Below are positions 9,501 to 18,339 of a stretch of DNA of 64,000 bases, one piece after another (position 1 is the first letter of the stretch; every line of letters begins with the position of its first letter). A program made the position numbers and the translations under genes. The stretch is taken from contig CM054184.1 of assembly GCA_028829895.1 (NCBI GenBank), positions 52,163,201-52,227,200 on the forward strand, read 5' to 3'. Below the pieces are notes generated by a model. The model was not told where the DNA came from. It worked only from the letters and a program-made list of their open reading frames with translations, and made no database searches. This DNA is from Sinotaia quadrata. Its lineage: Eukaryota; Mollusca; Gastropoda; Architaenioglossa; Viviparidae.

Positions 9501-10907
9501 AAAATCAATTTATATTTATCAGTTTAGTTAATTAAATTGTAAGGTTGATTTAAAAAATCTATTTATATTTATCAGTTTAGTTAATTGTAAGGTTGATTTA
9601 AAAAATCAATTTATATTTATCAGTTTAGTTAATTTTGTCACAAAATTATATCTGATCTATTGCGACAAATGGGAAATCAGTACCGTAAAAAGGGCGAGGC
9701 GAGTGAGACACATGCCTCGGGCGCACAAATCGGGGGAGGGGGGGACGCAGAAAAAAGAGAAGATAGGTTTTCAAAGAAGTTTATTTTATGAAAAATATTC
9801 TGCAGGAGGGCGCAATTTTATATTCTTGCCTCGGGCGCAAAATATATCTAGTTATCACTATGTAGGCAATAGTGTTTAACAGTCTGCATTAAATGACAGT
9901 GAGTCACGTGATCATAAGATTTAGCTGAACGCTAAACTGAACAAAGTACAACTAAATATTGAGACGGACTCGAAATTCATTTGGCTAAATTGCTGCAATC
10001 CATTTTCTTGGGAAATAAAAGCTAGCAGGATTAAAGCTTTAAAACAAATCACTCTTATATTAGAACTATATTTCAAACAGTCTTAAATTTTGATCTAGCT
10101 GAGCGTTGTAAGTTAGATACTAAGCATTGGGTTTGATGATTTAATACCGATAAATAAACGTGTATATGTCTATATTTAGTAACACTCCATCCAACAAGTA
10201 GCGGCCACGCTTACCGCGATGATGCGGGTTTTCTGGTCATACTGGTTGACGTTGACCGTCGCCCTCCAAAGAGCTCTCACCCACAGGTCACTCTGTACGG
10301 TCTTCAACACTGAGTTCAAATCCCACCCCGCGCTGTTCCACGTGTCCAGCACATACCAGCCCCCGAGCAGCGGCATCACTTTGGTCAGCAGTGGCGTCGC
10401 TTTGGCTTGCTCCCGAGCAAAATCATCCATACATGACGAGTAGAAGTCTTTCAGTTTCCGCTCCGCTGACCACGTCATGAAACGTTCGCTGGGCGATTCC
10501 AGAATGCCCACCAGCCGGTCTTCGTTCACGTCTATCATCTGTCCGTAGATGTTGTCGTTAATGGTGTTGTAGTCGAGCGGGTTGACCACTGAGTAGCCGC
10601 CGCACGCGAACTGGAAGAAGTCGTCGCATGGGTCGACGCTGGTGTTGAGGAACTGGAAGGCGTGGGCGGCAGTTTTCAGGCAAGGGGTATCACGGCACCC
10701 GATGGCGGAAGTCAAGGCATCCACTCGGGCTTCTTGCAGTTGCTGAGAGGTCTTGCCTAGGAGTCCGGCCAAAATGAAACAAATGACCAGCAGCAGTACG
10801 GTAACGAAAGCCAACAGTACCTCACGTACACCAAAGCGCCACGACCGAAAGGTGAACGTTTGACCCACGATCGGATTTTTGTCGTAAGTGTTGAACTGGT
10901 CGGCCAT
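411..10907 (-). CDS. M13 family metallopeptidase (neprilysin/ECE-like), N-terminal part; join of five exons
   Basis: Gene-level entry. Exons in transcription order are 10907-10215, 8364-8299, 5497-5354, 3722-3633 and 550-411; lengths 693, 66, 144, 90 and 140 nt keep one frame and give 377 residues plus two bases. M13 enzymes are zinc endopeptidases, usually type II membrane proteins, that cut peptides outside the cell. Seen here: a short cytoplasmic N-terminus, one membrane segment at residues about 29-51, then the conserved Cys-rich start of the ectodomain (Cys71, Cys76, then DPCDDFFQFACGGY with Cys94 and Cys102). Later exons carry family-like stretches such as YKQFMRTVAILIARDAGV, YDIEARLAK and PYPGYLYNL. 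The HExxH and ExxxD zinc motifs lie in exons left of the window, so catalytic competence cannot be judged. Family assignment is firm; the exact subfamily (neprilysin, ECE or invertebrate NEP-like) is not. Confidence 0.9.
856..1198. repeat. 65-bp tandem repeat, about 5 copies (M13 intron 4)
   Basis: The unit begins ACAGCGTGCAGGGTACAATT and contains TTATGTGTGCA; copies recur every 65 bp (for example 921 and 986) with few differences. It is followed at 1245-1375 by a related 60-bp unit that shares GTGCAGGGTACAAT. Confidence 0.9.
1466..1589 (+). repeat. Left terminal inverted repeat of the foldback element
   Basis: Begins GGTTCACCGACAAAACCGCG; the inner part is repeated GACAAAATCGCG. It is strongly CpG-rich compared with the surrounding AT-rich DNA. 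Confidence 0.8.
2403..2534 (-). repeat. Right terminal inverted repeat of the foldback element
   Basis: Read on the minus strand it starts GGTGACCCGTCAAAACCGCG and then matches the left arm through the GACAAATGCGCG and ACCGCGATGGACAAAA blocks. An extra CTCTTTGAAAT segment breaks the subrepeats. Confidence 0.8.
2693..2945. repeat. 75-83 bp tandem repeat, 3 copies (M13 intron 4)
   Basis: Copies start with ACTTTGCATTGGGTATGATT at 2693, 2776 and 2851. Each unit also carries the near inverse ACGCAAAGT, so single copies could fold into a hairpin. Confidence 0.85.
3340..3530. repeat. 52-bp tandem repeat, about 3.5 copies (M13 intron 4)
   Basis: The unit contains GATTCAATATTAATTCAGAG followed by TGAGTCAAATAAAC; starts recur at 3361, 3413 and 3465. 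Confidence 0.85.
3633..3722 (-). CDS. M13 peptidase exon 4 (30 residues)
   Basis: A 90-nt exon reading LATSSNYQRDPYNDAKQVAL then DVLTRNTGNV. M13 proteins have a similar I/LA-x-R-R/D-x-x-x-Y-N-x segment here. The acceptor GTCCAG sits directly above 3722. Several GT dinucleotides are possible donors: GTGGGT at 3627-3632 keeps phase 0 to the next exon and is chosen. A donor three bases earlier (after ..TGN) would also keep frame, so the last residue is uncertain. Confidence 0.8.
3770..3955. repeat. 60-bp tandem repeat, 3 copies, each with palindrome GTCACGTGAC (M13 intron 3)
   Basis: Copies are in exact 60-bp register, with CACGTGACTA at 3781, 3841 and 3901. Differences between copies are few. 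The palindrome contains an E-box core (CACGTG). Confidence 0.9.
4130..4200. mobile_element. Possible end of a degenerate hAT-type transposon
   Basis: The stretch CAGAGCCGGTTATCCAT followed by GGTGCTTAGGGCACA resembles in style the terminal sequences of hAT-family elements with a CAGxGCCGG start. No second terminus or transposase was found, so this is a weak call. Confidence 0.3.
5354..5497 (-). CDS. M13 peptidase exon 3 (48 residues)
   Basis: A 144-nt phase-0 exon with acceptor TTTTAG above 5497 and donor GTGAGT at 5348-5353. The product contains DYKQFMRTVAILIARDAGVT and later FVGDAYDIEARLAK, a close match in character to the helical segment of M13 N-terminal domains that holds the Y-x2-Fxxxxxxx and xxxxE..LA motifs. 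GC content rises sharply compared with the flanking repeats. It lies between two tandem-repeat introns. Confidence 0.9.
5500..6080. repeat. Diverged 38-50 bp tandem repeat (M13 intron 2)
   Basis: About a dozen units built around GAATCTAAATATAGCATGTA and TCTGTGGTAAGT, with insertions of a few bases between copies. It starts directly at the acceptor side of exon 3, whose flank shares the GAATCTAAAAATAGC motif. Confidence 0.8.
6230..7065. repeat. Tandem repeat with a 46-bp homogeneous core (M13 intron 2)
   Basis: The unit is TCAATACAGAAATGTGTAGT then CAATACAAAC(A/T)GAAAGAAATCTGTTG. The centre (about 6650-6990) is regular at 46 bp; both edges are more diverged. Confidence 0.85.
7195..8095. repeat. 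Diverged minisatellite built on TATAGCTGACAAGA (M13 intron 2)
   Basis: Units of roughly 22-48 bp carrying CTGACTAGTTATAGCTGACA and variants fill the whole interval. Because the unit is nearly stop-free on the minus strand it gives a spurious 99-codon repetitive ORF (7763-8062). Confidence 0.85.
8193..8322. repeat. 65-bp tandem duplication spanning the exon 2 / intron 2 junction of the M13 gene
   Basis: Positions 8193-8257 are repeated at 8258-8322. The unit includes the last 24 bases of exon 2, its donor GTAGGT and 35 bases of intron. In transcript sense this puts a second donor 65 bp downstream, preceded by TTTATTTACAG, a usable-looking acceptor. Confidence 0.9.
8299..8364 (-). CDS. M13 peptidase exon 2 (22 residues)
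   Basis: A 66-nt phase-0 exon between acceptor TTGCAG (8365-8370) and donor GTAGGT (8293-8298). It reads INPTQGKRYMQRRFYSDPSK then EK, which sits where M13 proteins have the segment after the I-I-x-I strand with an xxYYxD-like motif. It joins exon 1 (..TRIIA) and exon 3 (IRTDYKQ..) without breaking frame. Its last 24 bases and its donor are duplicated just downstream (copies at 8193-8257 and 8258-8322), so a second identical donor lies 65 bp further into the intron. Because the exon is short, its assignment rests on frame, splice sites and position. Confidence 0.75.
8378..9255. repeat. 23-bp satellite-like array with a 276-bp higher-order period (M13 intron 1)
   Basis: About 37 copies of a unit of the type CTGACTTTATAAAGTTAATA plus AAA. 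Three unit variants (TTTATA, TTTGTA, CATTGTA) follow a repeated order of 12 units. The CATTGTA-CATTGTA doublet recurs at 8491, 8767 and 9043, exactly 276 bp (12 x 23) apart. Confidence 0.95.
9480..9645. repeat. Short AT-rich tandem repeat, 3 copies (M13 intron 1)
   Basis: The unit is AATTGTAAGGTTGATTTAAA followed by AAATCAATTTATATTTATCAG and TTTAGTT, in three adjacent copies of about 50-60 bp. Confidence 0.8.
9680..9850. mobile_element. Possible degenerate transposon fragment with GCCTCGGGCGC motifs
   Basis: Two copies of a GCCTCGGGCGCA motif (about 9714 and 9829) flank G-rich sequence within AT-rich intron DNA, as in degraded hAT-like inserts. No clear inverted termini or target-site duplication was found. 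The rest of 9646-10214 shows nothing recognisable. Confidence 0.25.
10215..10907 (-). CDS. M13 peptidase exon 1: start codon, membrane anchor, ectodomain start
   Basis: Codes for residues 1-231 from an ATG at 10907 to a donor GTAAGC directly below 10215 (phase 0). The start is the first ATG of the frame and precedes a basic stretch (RSWRFGVREV) and a hydrophobic segment of about 21 residues (LLAFVTVLLLVICFILAGLLG), as expected for a type II membrane protein. The ectodomain opens with C-x4-C, then VDPCDDFFQFACGGY, and later WSAERKLKDFYSSCMDD, all typical of peptidase family M13 N-terminal domains. NTSV (residues 88-91) is a possible N-glycosylation site. The frame stays open 12 codons past the donor, so the donor is set by its sequence and by the fit to exon 2. 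Base composition is clearly GC-richer than the introns. Confidence 0.92.
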
Positions 10908-11213
10908 CTTGAGACAATCAGTTTAGTATACGTCAATGGGACAAGAGCTGTTTGTCTGCACCTGTGTGATGTTCTGTACTGTGAAATAGTTTACCTGTCG
11001 CCGTCAGCACGGTTTAATTTTAATAAACAGAGTGTACAAATATAGAATAGTTTTAATTGCTTTTAGAATCACATCTTCGGCGATATTTTTTTTCAACACG
11101 ATTTTCGATTCCGATTGTTGGGTAAACGCCTCACAATTGTCTCCGTGTCCAGTGAGAGAGAGAGTTATCGGGGTGAAGTAACATCGCAACTGCGCCCCGG
11201 GAGTGAACCAGCC
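10908..11213 (-). other. Probable 5' UTR and proximal promoter of the M13 peptidase gene
   Basis: About 300 bp between the putative TATA box and the ATG, more balanced in base composition than the introns. No splice donor is needed to join it to exon 1, so a single-exon 5' UTR is the simplest reading. The short minus-strand ORF here (61 codons at 11004-11189) looks fortuitous. Confidence 0.45.
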
Positions 11214-11255
11214 TTTATAAGTCTCTGTTACTTCAAATAATGTGACCCTTGACCC
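11214..11255 (-). promoter_or_regulatory. Putative core promoter of the M13 peptidase gene (TATA box plus upstream DR1 element)
   Basis: On the minus strand TATAAA lies at 11219-11214, inside CTTATAAAGGC, about 310 bp upstream of the start codon; transcription would begin near 11,185-11,190. Just upstream, 11255-11243 reads GGGTCA-A-GGGTCA, a direct repeat with one-base spacing of the kind bound by HNF4/RXR-type nuclear receptors. Spacing and orientation suit a promoter. Receptor binding is inference from the motif alone. Confidence 0.55.
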
Positions 11256-11639
11256 TACGTGTCCTTGCTATTGAATATCATTATCAACGTCACGCTCATG
11301 CAGTGTGTTGGCAATTTAAACGATCGAATAAATTTCGGGCAAATGTGACTTAATGTTATTGTTGTTTAACTCAGGATACGTCATTTAAAAGCAGCAGTTA
11401 ACTCAGGAGACGTCATTTAAAAGCAGCAGTTAGTATTACTTTTTTTTAAAAAAGCAATTTAGTAAATGCAGTTATTCAAGATAGTCCTATTAGAAAGCAT
11501 TACAATGTGCATGATTATTAATTGTAGTGATTAGTAGTACTCTTTTTCAACGAAGTCTAGGAGCAATTAAAGGTGGCCTTTGTCATTACTATTTTCAAGG
11601 AAATCTGTACATATTAAATTAAATCATCATCTTTACTAT

Positions 11640-11860
11640 TTTAAAGGAAATCCTCTTATCATTAAATGTAGCCATTATATTGCTATTGTAAGGAGAACCT
11701 GTAAAAACTATTAAAGGTAGCCATTATATTGCTATTGTAAGGAGAACCTGTAAAAACTATTAAACGTAGCCATTATATTGCTATTGTAAGGAGAACCTGT
11801 AAAAACTATTAAAGGTAGCCATTATCATTACTATTTTAAAGAAAACCTGTAATAATAGAT
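11640..11860. repeat. ~57-bp tandem repeat, about 3.5 copies (intergenic)
   Basis: The unit contains GTAGCCATTATATTGCTATT then GTAAGGAGAACCTGTAAAAAC. A two-copy 32-bp repeat with CATTTAAAAGCAGCAGTTA lies just before it at 11370-11432. Confidence 0.85.
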
Positions 11861-14250
11861 AACCACACGCTACGACTGTAAAGTCTTCCTTCCGCTCTTC
11901 TGCATTGCTCTCTTTAGATCTAATTTCTATTTATAGCTACAACATTAACTTCATGTAGAGAATTATTCACAAAATGCTTAGCTGTTTAAGTAGGACAGTT
12001 TTATGCGTTAGGAAACAGTATATTTTCCTTTATGTTTAAAGAAATAAATGAACCTCAGCTTAAAGCACATTAGGTTTCTTTCTCTTGCACATCATTTAAG
12101 GTATCTTTCAATCGTCAGACATTTCATTGCTCTCCTTGTTTAATTATACTGAGTAGGGTCAAGAAATGCATCATGTAGAAATAGCTATCAGTAGCTCATA
12201 GAACGACTGCTCATTAACATATCCACTCAAGCATGACTAAGCGTCAGATTATCCATTGAATCACGCCTGAACATTTCTACAGCAAGAGAAGATAAATATA
12301 GGGAAGGCGAAAATAGGTTAAACAAAACTCGGCACAGTATTTAGAAGGGGTTATTGTTGCGTTGTATTTTTAAGCTCTGACAAAAGTCCAGTACAGATTT
12401 AAAACCTATGACGCCAAGGTCAATGGTTGTGATATTTTTTTAATTAATCAATCATCCATAACTAATTACAAGTGATGAGAATCTTAATTTATGCTATTAA
12501 TAATTCTCCAGCAGACACCACTCCTCTCTCTCTTGGCGGATATGCGGGTGCTCTCTCTTCCACAACATTAAAAACAAACATTTACCGTCACACAATATTT
12601 CCATGGGTGTAAAACTTCTTACTAAAGGAGAAGACAAATCTGTCTTTAATCTATATTTAGCGAGCCCCCATCCACCCACTTTCTTCCCCAACATAAGGTT
12701 ATCAATATGTGTAAGGTCAATAAATTTATTAAGCCAACAATCAAATCACATATAACAAATACAATGCAAAAGATTACTTGACATCAATATTTCCACGAAA
12801 CCATGTTTAAATAATTTTTATATTTACACAGTCTTATATCCTAAAATAAAATTCAACAATAATTCAAATCATAGGATATTTCTTACAGAAGAACAGAAAT
12901 GGAGTTATTAGAGATAAGCGATAATAGTTTGTATGTAACCTTGTCTAGACAAAACCACACTAGTCTTTCTGGTGCACTTTTCATATCAAAGTCACAAGTT
13001 TATTGTCTATGTCAATTACATGTGTTTCCCCTCATGTTGTATGTAACACACCCATTTGTTGCTTATTCTCTCAAGGCTAACCTGAGCGTTCCTTCACTGT
13101 ATAACTGTCTCAAGCAGAACAACAATTGTATCAATTTCCGCTAACTGTATTGTACCAGAAATTGCTCGATATAATCAGCATACTTTGCCACCATACATCA
13201 ATGGAGTGTAGTGTGTTCCTTACACTTACATACTGCAGTAGATATTCCCTGCAGCTTCCACAGCCATAGCAGTTTATAATCAGCAGACCGAGAGATTCAT
13301 ATAAAACAAGGAAAGGCTGCTTTGTCTTTGTAAAAATATAATCAGGGTACAAATGCTAGGTTTCCAGTTTATTCCTTTTAACTCATTCTTTCATACATTC
13401 AAGTCTCAACTTACAGTTTCCTGCAACAGTATATATTAGCCTGATACACTCAAACAGCATTATATTTTTATGAACAGTTTCACTAAAACAATGTCAAGTG
13501 TTTAGCATACTGCATATGCATCATAGTTCAGAATTTGTAGAAATAATAGTCTACACATAATACATCTCTACATAAAATGAAAGTATAACACATCAATAGA
13601 AAAATGAATGAAATATTTCTAAGTACATTCTTTCTCAATCAGTAATTTAACTCACTATTAAGCCAATGGTTGCCTTTCATGACCAGACATTTTACCACAC
13701 CAAATTCAAGTGATCAGACAATAGAATTCTCTAGCATGTAAACTTGTAACCTCAGCCCACTGGCTGGCCTCATTCTCGTAAATCTTAACCATTGGATAAT
13801 AAAACTACTCATCCAGTTGGAACTAGTTTGCATTGCACCAGCAATTTCTAGCATATTCTCAACTCGAGTGTTTACTCCAACTCTGACACTTACAAAAATA
13901 TCATCATAAGGAGTGCCCAAGGTCGGGTCACTTTGACAATTTATCATTTTAAATAATAATTAAGTTTAATAAATATGGATAGGCAAATTTATTCCTCACA
14001 AAACCCTTGCATTATACAAATAACAGATACTGAGATGAAGATTGATGATGTAAACAATAGATGGTTGTTATATTCAAGAAAATATAACTCTGCTGAACTT
14101 GCTGCATCTAGGTTTGTTGTGTTACTTCTGTTCCGTCGTTTCTTTCGGGTTTGAAAAATTATTATTACTTTAGTCAATGATTACAATCCCAAGATAATAA
14201 TATATTATTGAAAACGTTCTTTAATTAAAAGTGGGTCAATTGGATGATTA
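11861..14250. other. Intergenic AT-rich sequence, no gene recognised
   Basis: Mostly non-repetitive. Several 60-80 codon ORFs (for example minus strand 13714-13947) have no recognisable motif or codon bias and are probably chance. Confidence 0.4.
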
Positions 14251-16330
14251 ATACTAGCAATTGAAAATACATATTTTCCTACGCGTTTGAAGGTCTGTCG
14301 AATAAACAGGATCGAGGACAGAGTAACAGCACCAAACGGATTGGTTATCTGTGTCAAGCATTCCTTGATTCCCGGACCCGTCATCGAATACTTTCATTCC
14401 GGTTGGTTCTTAATGTGCATGACGTTTGTGACGTTCTACGCACGTCAAATGTCGGCTGCATTACTGCAGTAACGTAAAGATTATCTTAAGTCTCTTGGTA
14501 TTACTGGTGTAACATAACATAACATAAAGACTACCTGAAGTATCTTGGTACTACTGACGTAACGTGGAGATTAACTGAAGTATCTTTGTACTACTGAAGT
14601 AAAGATTCCTAAAGTCTCTTGTTATCATTGACGTAACGTAAAGATTATCTGAAGTGTCTTGTTATCATTGACGTAACGTAAAGATTACACGAAGTCTCTT
14701 GTTATCATTGACGTAAGGCAAATACTACCTGAAGTCTCTTGGTACTACTGACGTAACGTAGAGATTATCTGAAGAGTCCTGATGCTACTGACTTACAGAG
14801 ACTAAAAACATTGTACCCATGACTACGCCAAATCTTTAATACAATTTCAGTGAAATTTTAAACTAAACTTTAACTTACATGCTTTAAAAAAAAAATAGCC
14901 AAATATTATTTTGCTGTTGTTGTTGTTTTCATGCTGTAAATATAAAGTTTGCCTAAGAGTACGAAGCCAATATTACAGTTATAAGTTGTTTTCAAATTGA
15001 TGTCTTTATATCAAGGAAAATTTTAAGCCTTTAGGCCAGGGGAAAATGTTGATTTTAAATTGAATTCTTAATACTTGAATTTGAAAAGTTAGTGGAGCCC
15101 GTTGAAGGTACTTTTGTGTAATGTATCTTTGCAACATAAACGGATATTTATTTACAACGTATGATTTTCATGTTCTTGTTATTAATAAAAGGTACTTTTG
15201 TGTAATGTATCTTTGCAACATAAACGGATATTTATTTACAACGTATGATTTTCATGTTCTTGTTATTAATAAATGGTACTTTTAGATACTGCTTTTTATA
15301 CTTTTGTAAAATAATATATAGCTTGGAATAACAATGGACATAGTTTGTGTTGAAAACAATTCATACAACCTTTATAGTTTATCGTAATGCTCCTCCTCGA
15401 AGGTTTGTGTGTGTGTGTGTGTGTGTGTGTGTACATATACATTTTCAAACGTGGCTGAGTAATAAGTAAATAAATAATTACAGTATTAAAGCGTACGTTA
15501 TCATGTGGTTTCTCCAAGCAAGGTTCGGTAACGAACTCCAAATTTTCTTCAGACGGGAAAAAATATTTGTAGTTTCAAGACATCCGTATTCTATGACCTG
15601 TACTATGTACCTATTCCTGTACCTTAAACTATAATTTTCTAAACAGAATATCGTCACTGTAGTTTATAGAGTAATGTGTAAAAGGGATTTTTAAATATGA
15701 AGATTATGACATTTAATTCCCTCCATCTCGCTTCTCCAATTTCTCACTCCACTGGAAAGCGCAGATAACTCGCTGTGCTCTTTACTGACAAACTGGCGAA
15801 AACGAGGACGTCTTCTTGTCCTTGTGAGTGCAGTCGTGTAATCGATCCCTATTGGCGTCGTTTAAAGGTCAGACCTCATTAAATGTGCGCATATTGGTTG
15901 ATCAATTTGCACACAATACAGAATAGGTAGTGGAACGTCAGATTTATCTGCATACAATTCTAGCGTCACTGATAGCGTCACGCGGATTTGCATAGAATAC
16001 AGACGTCGATGGCGTGGTTTTTATTTGCGTACAACACAATCACAGGTTAAATATATCACGTGTTTTAGCTGTCCAAGTTATTCTCGTAAATTGAGTTGAG
16101 GTAATATTAGGTGAAAAGCACTACACTTACTTAAAAGACTATTTTAATGTGCTGTATTTTGCAACTTTGTAAACGTTTCTTAGTGTAATCATTTTACCAA
16201 GGAGAACTAGACTTGATTAATTATATTTATTTTTCTGTGATGTATTTTATAATTTTGTAGTGTGATTTCATTTGGTAAGAGTACTGTAGAGGACGAATGG
16301 CATATGTTAGTCAGCTGAAGCTGAGGGGGG
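14251..16330. other. Intergenic block with a 40-bp repeat, an 84-bp duplication and a (GT)n tract
   Basis: At 14480-14790 a 40-bp unit carries TGACGTAACGTAAAGATTA. At 15105-15273 an 84-bp unit is tandemly duplicated. At 15405-15432 there is a (GT)14 tract. The stretch 15720-16030 is richer in CpG and has ATTGG motifs, so an unseen promoter or old insert is possible. No coding sequence could be supported. Confidence 0.5.
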
Positions 16331-16819
16331 CTGTTGAAGTAAAAATTGTTTATTTAACAGAAAGGTGGAGAGTCTGATAAGTACGTTTAAGGGAAGATAG
16401 GAGAAATTGAGATAGGTCACTTTTCACAAACAGAGCATTAAAAGAACAACTAGTCCTTGCCATCTGTTTACTTCTAAATATATAATTGTGTAGCATTCTA
16501 AGTTGCCGCAGTTTTTCTTCTGAGTACGTTTGTACATGTACACAAATGTAGCTGTCTAATGGTTATCTGTTTTCTTCTATATACATAACTGTGAGGTATT
16601 TGTATTTTTAGTATATACTAGCTAGCCATCTTAAAGGCTACCCGTTTCTTATAATGCAATTACCCAGCATTCTTATTGGATACCACAGTTTGTATCAGTG
16701 CATAATTGCCTCCGCACTTAGTGTTTTCAGAGTAAATCAGTGAATGCTGACTCAACTGCTCTGTCTGATGTCAAAAAATGCATAGAAGGCATGGTACAAC
16801 AACTGGTAAATATGATGGA

Positions 16820-17470
16820 GAAAAGCTTTTGGTGTGACTAGTAAACAAGATGAGGAAGTATTAGTGTGGCTAGTAAACAAGATGAAGAAGTATTAGTGTG
16901 ACTAGTAAACAAGATGAAGAAATATTAGTATGACTAGTAAACAAGATGAAGAAATATTAGTGTGACTAGTAAACAAGATGAAGAAATATTAGTGTGACTA
17001 GTAAGTTGAAGAAATATTAGTGTGACTAGTAAACAAGATGAGGAAGTATTAGTGTGGCTAGTAAACAAGATGAAGAAGTATTAGTGTGACTAGTAAACAA
17101 GATGAGGAAGTATTAGTGTGGCTAGTAAACAAGATGAAGAAGTATTAGTGTGACTAGTAAGATGAAGAAGTATTAGTGTGACTAGTAAACAAGATGAAGA
17201 AGTATTAGTGTGACTAGTAAACAAGATGAGGAAGTATTAGTGTGGCTAGTAAACAAGATGAAGAAGTATTAGTGTGACTAGTAAACAAGATGAAGAAGTA
17301 TTAGCATGACTAGTAAACAAGATGAAAAAGTAATAGTGTGACTATTAAGCAAGATAAAGAAGTAATAGTGTGACTAGTAAACAAGATGAAAAAGTAATAG
17401 TATGACTATTAAGCAAGATGAAGAAGTATTAGTGTGACTAGTAAGGGCATAGAAGTTTTAGTGTGACTGG
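16820..17470. repeat. 30-bp tandem repeat, about 20 copies (intergenic)
   Basis: The unit is GTGTGACTAGTAAACAAGAT plus GAAGAAGTATTA. Some copies lack the AAACAAGAT portion. Confidence 0.9.
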
Positions 17471-17494
17471 TAAACAAGGAGAAAAGTAATAGTG

Positions 17495-17700
17495 TGTCTG
17501 GTACATAAGATGGAAGAAAATTTTAGGGTGTCTGGTACATAAGATGGAAGAAAATTTTAGGGTGTCTGGTACATAAGATGGAAGAAAATTTTAGGGTGTC
17601 TGGTACATAAGATGGAAGAAAATTTTAGGGTGTCTGGTACATAAGATGGAGGAAAGTTTTAGGGTGCCTGGTACATAAGATGGAGACAAGTTTAAGGCTG
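17495..17700. repeat. 34-bp tandem repeat, about 6 copies (intergenic)
   Basis: The unit is TCTGGTACATAAGATGGAAG followed by AAAATTTTAGGGTG. It directly follows the 30-bp array and shares its AAGATG core, so it may derive from it. Confidence 0.9.
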
Positions 17701-17809
17701 ACTAGTTAAAGAAGAGACAATGCAAGCCAGTGGAGAAAAAAAAAACCTCTTGTGAAAGGAAAAAAGTGTTTATAATTGTAATTAAGTAGAAACATTTGAA
17801 TATTTTCAT

Positions 17810-18335
17810 GTAGTGGGGGAAATTTTAATATATTCATATGGTAGTGTTAAGTGTGTATAACTATAATTAAGCAGACAAATTTGAATATATTCATGTAGTA
17901 GTGGTATAATTTTAATTAAGCAGACAGGTTTGAATATATTCATGTAGTAGTGGTATAATTTTAATTAAGCAGACATTGAATATATTCATGTAGTAATGTC
18001 TACAGTTATAATTAAGTATATGAATTGGAATTCTTGTAGTAGTGGTATAATTTTAATTAAGCAGACAAATTTGAATATATTCATGTAGTAATGTCTACAA
18101 TTATAATTAAGTATATGAATTGGAATTCTTGTAGTAGTGGTATAATTTTAATTAAGCAGACAAATTTGAATATATTCATGTAGTAATGTCTACAATTATA
18201 ATTAAGTATATGAATTGGAATTCTTGTAGTAGTGGTATAATTTTAATTAAGCAGACAAATTTGAATATATTCATGTAGTAATGTCTACAATTATAATTAA
18301 GTATATGAATTGGAATTCTTGTAGTAGTGAAGATG
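17810..18335. repeat. Compound tandem repeat with a 95-bp period (intergenic)
   Basis: A 95-bp unit (AATTTGAATATATTCATGTA ... GGAATTCTTGTAGTAGTGG) is in near-exact register from 18065, with shorter variant units upstream. Confidence 0.9.
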
Positions 18336-18339
18336 GCCC

